NCBI GenBank assembly: GCA_963820185.1
Contig: CAWFYV010000002.1
Location: 310,001 to 374,000, forward strand
DNA: 64,000 nt
From: Aquilonibacter sp963820185
GTDB lineage: Bacteria > Vulcanimicrobiota > Vulcanimicrobiia > Vulcanimicrobiales > Vulcanimicrobiaceae
Direction: 5' to 3'
Position 1 is the first letter of the stretch; each line of letters opens with the position of its first letter. Positions 62,454 to 64,000 of the stretch are shown here, in pieces. A program made the translations under genes and the position numbers. The notes below the pieces were generated by a model. That model did not search any database. It saw only the letters and a list, made by a program, of their open reading frames with translations, and was not told the origin of the DNA.

Positions 62454-64000
62454 CCGCCGGACGCATCAAGGTGGTCGCCGCACCCAAACGGGGCGAGACG
62501 TTGCTGCCGATCGCGACGAGCGGCACGTCGTGTTCGCGACTAAAGGCACGGAACTGCACAGCGGCTTCATTTGAGAGCGCCTCGGGTGTAGCGAGTACCA
62601 CCGCTTCGAAGGGCTGCGCATCCGCCATAGCAAGCGCCTCTTCGATGCTCGAAGCGATGAGGACGCGATAGCCCGCCTCTTGCAGTCCGTAAGCTAGGAA
62701 TGACCGGTCGCGCTCTTGGTCCAGCAGCAAGACCGTACGCGGCGCATACCGGCGATCGGCGCGTCGCGGCAGTACGACCGTAAATGTGCTCCCGCGCCCC
62801 TCCTCACTCTCGACGGCGATCGTACCACCGTGCAATTGCACGAGCTGCTTGGCGAGAAACAGGCCGAAGCCCGTGCCCGAGATGCGCATCTTGCGCGCAT
62901 TTGAAGCGCGCGAAAATCGATCGAAGACACGCGAAAGCTCGCCGGAAGGAATGCCGATGCCGAAGTCGCGGATCACGACGGTCACGATGTCCTCGTTGCC
63001 GGTGATCCGCACACGCGGATCGGGTCCCTTGGGTGTATATTTTATCGCGTTGTCGATCAGATTGGTGAAGACTTGGCGCAAGCGGTCTTCGTCGCCGGTC
63101 ACGTGCGCATTACCCTCGACGGTCAACTCGACGGGGCGCCGATCCTTTTGCTGTGTGACGACCGAGCCGATCAACTCGGCCAGGTCGGTCTCGGTGAGCT
63201 GCAGCGTGACTTCGTTACGTTCCAGGCGCGAAAGCGTCAGTGTATCGGTTGCGAGCTCGGAGAGCTGCATCGCCGAACCTTTGATCGTTTCGAGGAAATC
63301 GCGCTGTTCGTCGGTGACCTCGCCAACCTCGCTGGTGAGATCGGCAAAGCCGACGATCGAGGTTAGCGGTCCACGAAAGTCGTGCGCGAGCATCGTTATC
63401 AAATCGCTCTTGGTTTGATTGAGTTCCAACACGGCGCTTCGACGTTCCTCGACCTCGTTGTACAGCGAAACATTGCGTACCGCGACCGAGAAGTATTCGG
63501 CGATCAGGTCGAAGACGAAGAGATCGGTGTTGCGTAGCGCGCGGCCCGAGCGCGGGCGAACCTCGAGCACATACGACGCGTCGCCGAACCGGCCGCTATA
63601 CGCGACCGCGCGCGCGTGCAACTCGTCGGCGACGCGAATCCGCTGCCGCACCGCTTTGTCGACCAGGGGATCGAGCACGGAGTTGCCCCAGTCGGGCGAG
63701 CCAAGTTGCTCGACCTCCACGCACGTGCCGTCCTCGCTCACCGCGAGGAGCCGCGCTTCGGCACCGAGCAATTGTGCGATCGCTTCGCGCACCGTCGTCA
63801 CAACATTGGTCGCGTCGAGCGTCGTAAACAGACGGCGCGCCGTACGCGTGAGCGCCAGCAGCCGATCGTGCTCTTCTTCTAAAGTTGCCGTGCGCTCGAC
63901 TTCGCCCGTGATGTCACGCTCGATCGAGATCCAGTGCGTCACGACGCCATCCGCGCTGCGCACCGGATGCAACGTCACCTGGTTCCAATAGGTCGAGCCG
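62407..64000 (-). CDS. Hybrid sensor histidine kinase with pseudo-receiver (5' end outside window)
   Basis: At least 530 residues are present, and the frame runs open off the right edge of the window. The edge shows the end of a PAS domain (STYWNQVTLHPVRSADG). A GAF domain follows, then HisKA with the phosphorylated histidine in MLAHDFRGPLTSIVGF, and an ATPase domain with NLIDNAIKY, DFGIGIP and GTGFGLFL. The C-terminal 120 residues have a receiver-like fold, but the phospho-acceptor position reads VVLATPEA instead of a VVLD-type strand end, so it is likely inactive. No response regulator is adjacent within the window. Confidence 0.9.
   Translation of the reverse strand, partial: GSTYWNQVTLHPVRSADGVVTHWISIERDITGEVERTATLEEEHDRLLALTRTARRLFTTLDATNVVTTVREAIAQLLGAEARLLAVSEDGTCVEVEQLGSPDWGNSVLDPLVDKAVRQRIRVADELHARAVAYSGRFGDASYVLEVRPRSGRALRNTDLFVFDLIAEYFSVAVRNVSLYNEVEERRSAVLELNQTKSDLITMLAHDFRGPLTSIVGFADLTSEVGEVTDEQRDFLETIKGSAMQLSELATDTLTLSRLERNEVTLQLTETDLAELIGSVVTQQKDRRPVELTVEGNAHVTGDEDRLRQVFTNLIDNAIKYTPKGPDPRVRITGNEDIVTVVIRDFGIGIPSGELSRVFDRFSRASNARKMRISGTGFGLFLAKQLVQLHGGTIAVESEEGRGSTFTVVLPRRADRRYAPRTVLLLDQERDRSFLAYGLQEAGYRVLIASSIEEALAMADAQPFEAVVLATPEALSNEAAVQFRAFSREHDVPLVAIGSNVSPRLGAATTLMRPAAIGDVVAALDRLLGR

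Noticed and set aside
1..64000. CRISPR arrays, tRNA or rRNA genes, insertion sequences, prophage
   Set aside because: No regularly spaced repeats, no tRNA-like cloverleaf or rRNA stretch, and no transposase or integrase protein could be recognised.

Overview
The window is dense, high-GC bacterial chromosome. It has almost no non-coding space (no gap reaches 300 bases) and long runs of genes joined by 4-base ATGA/GTGA or 5-base TAATG stop/start overlaps. The cell looks like a diderm with a respiratory, probably menaquinone-based, metabolism. It has an RND pump, a TonB-like protein and an ArnT-like lipid glycosyltransferase, alongside Gram-positive-style ResB/CcsA cytochrome c maturation and a b6f-like cytochrome b. 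A DUF5069 protein, an ECF41 sigma factor and this mixture of traits suggest an uncultured lineage such as Candidatus Eremiobacterota (WPS-2). That placement is inference only. I saw no rRNA, tRNA, CRISPR array, transposase or phage gene.

Layout. 1-6171: end of metG, a GGDEF cyclase, tatD, an M61 peptidase and, on the minus strand, a PLD-like protein. 6230-15201: quinone and respiration block (menG/ubiE, polyprenyl diphosphate synthase, tatA, tatC, resB, ccsA), interrupted by a CMD/ECF41 sigma-factor pair with its own predicted promoter, then a Rieske protein and a cytochrome b-c fusion. 15138-21428: mostly minus strand, with an RND pump, a PadR regulator and an ArnT-like transferase, plus a small plus-strand pair (secreted protein and four-helix di-histidine membrane protein). 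21438-30362: a tetrapyrrole operon (SirC-HemC-HemD fusion, hemB, mobA, hemL, rex, hemA, CobA-HemD fusion) ending in a DUF92 protein. 30393-36092: small transporters, including a Na+/H+ antiporter behind a fluoride riboswitch, then an MFS pump, glutaredoxin, TonB-like protein and arginase. 36148-40487: a BMP-type nucleoside ABC importer. 40549-46674: a beta-lactamase-fold protein, ilvE, chrA, a beta-propeller phosphoesterase and a COG4280-like membrane protein. 46743-62453: a soluble double chemoreceptor, then two different formate dehydrogenase operons on either side of an oxalate/formate-family transporter. The window closes with a sensor kinase cut by the edge.

How the genes fit together. 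Both formate dehydrogenase catalytic subunits are read through an in-frame TGA. Each TGA is followed 11 nt later by a perfect 7-bp hairpin with a GU-containing 5-nt loop, which is a textbook bacterial SECIS. Both are therefore selenocysteine enzymes, although selA, selB, selC and selD are not in the window. MobA, FdhE and FdhD would supply and insert the bis-MGD cofactor. Two iron-sulfur subunits and two NrfD-type membrane proteins would pass electrons to quinone, whose ring methylase and side-chain synthase are encoded here. The Rieske/cytochrome b-c complex, Tat system, cytochrome c maturation and heme operon complete a formate-to-quinol-to-cytochrome c chain. Rex, placed inside the heme operon, is the obvious NADH/NAD+ sensor.
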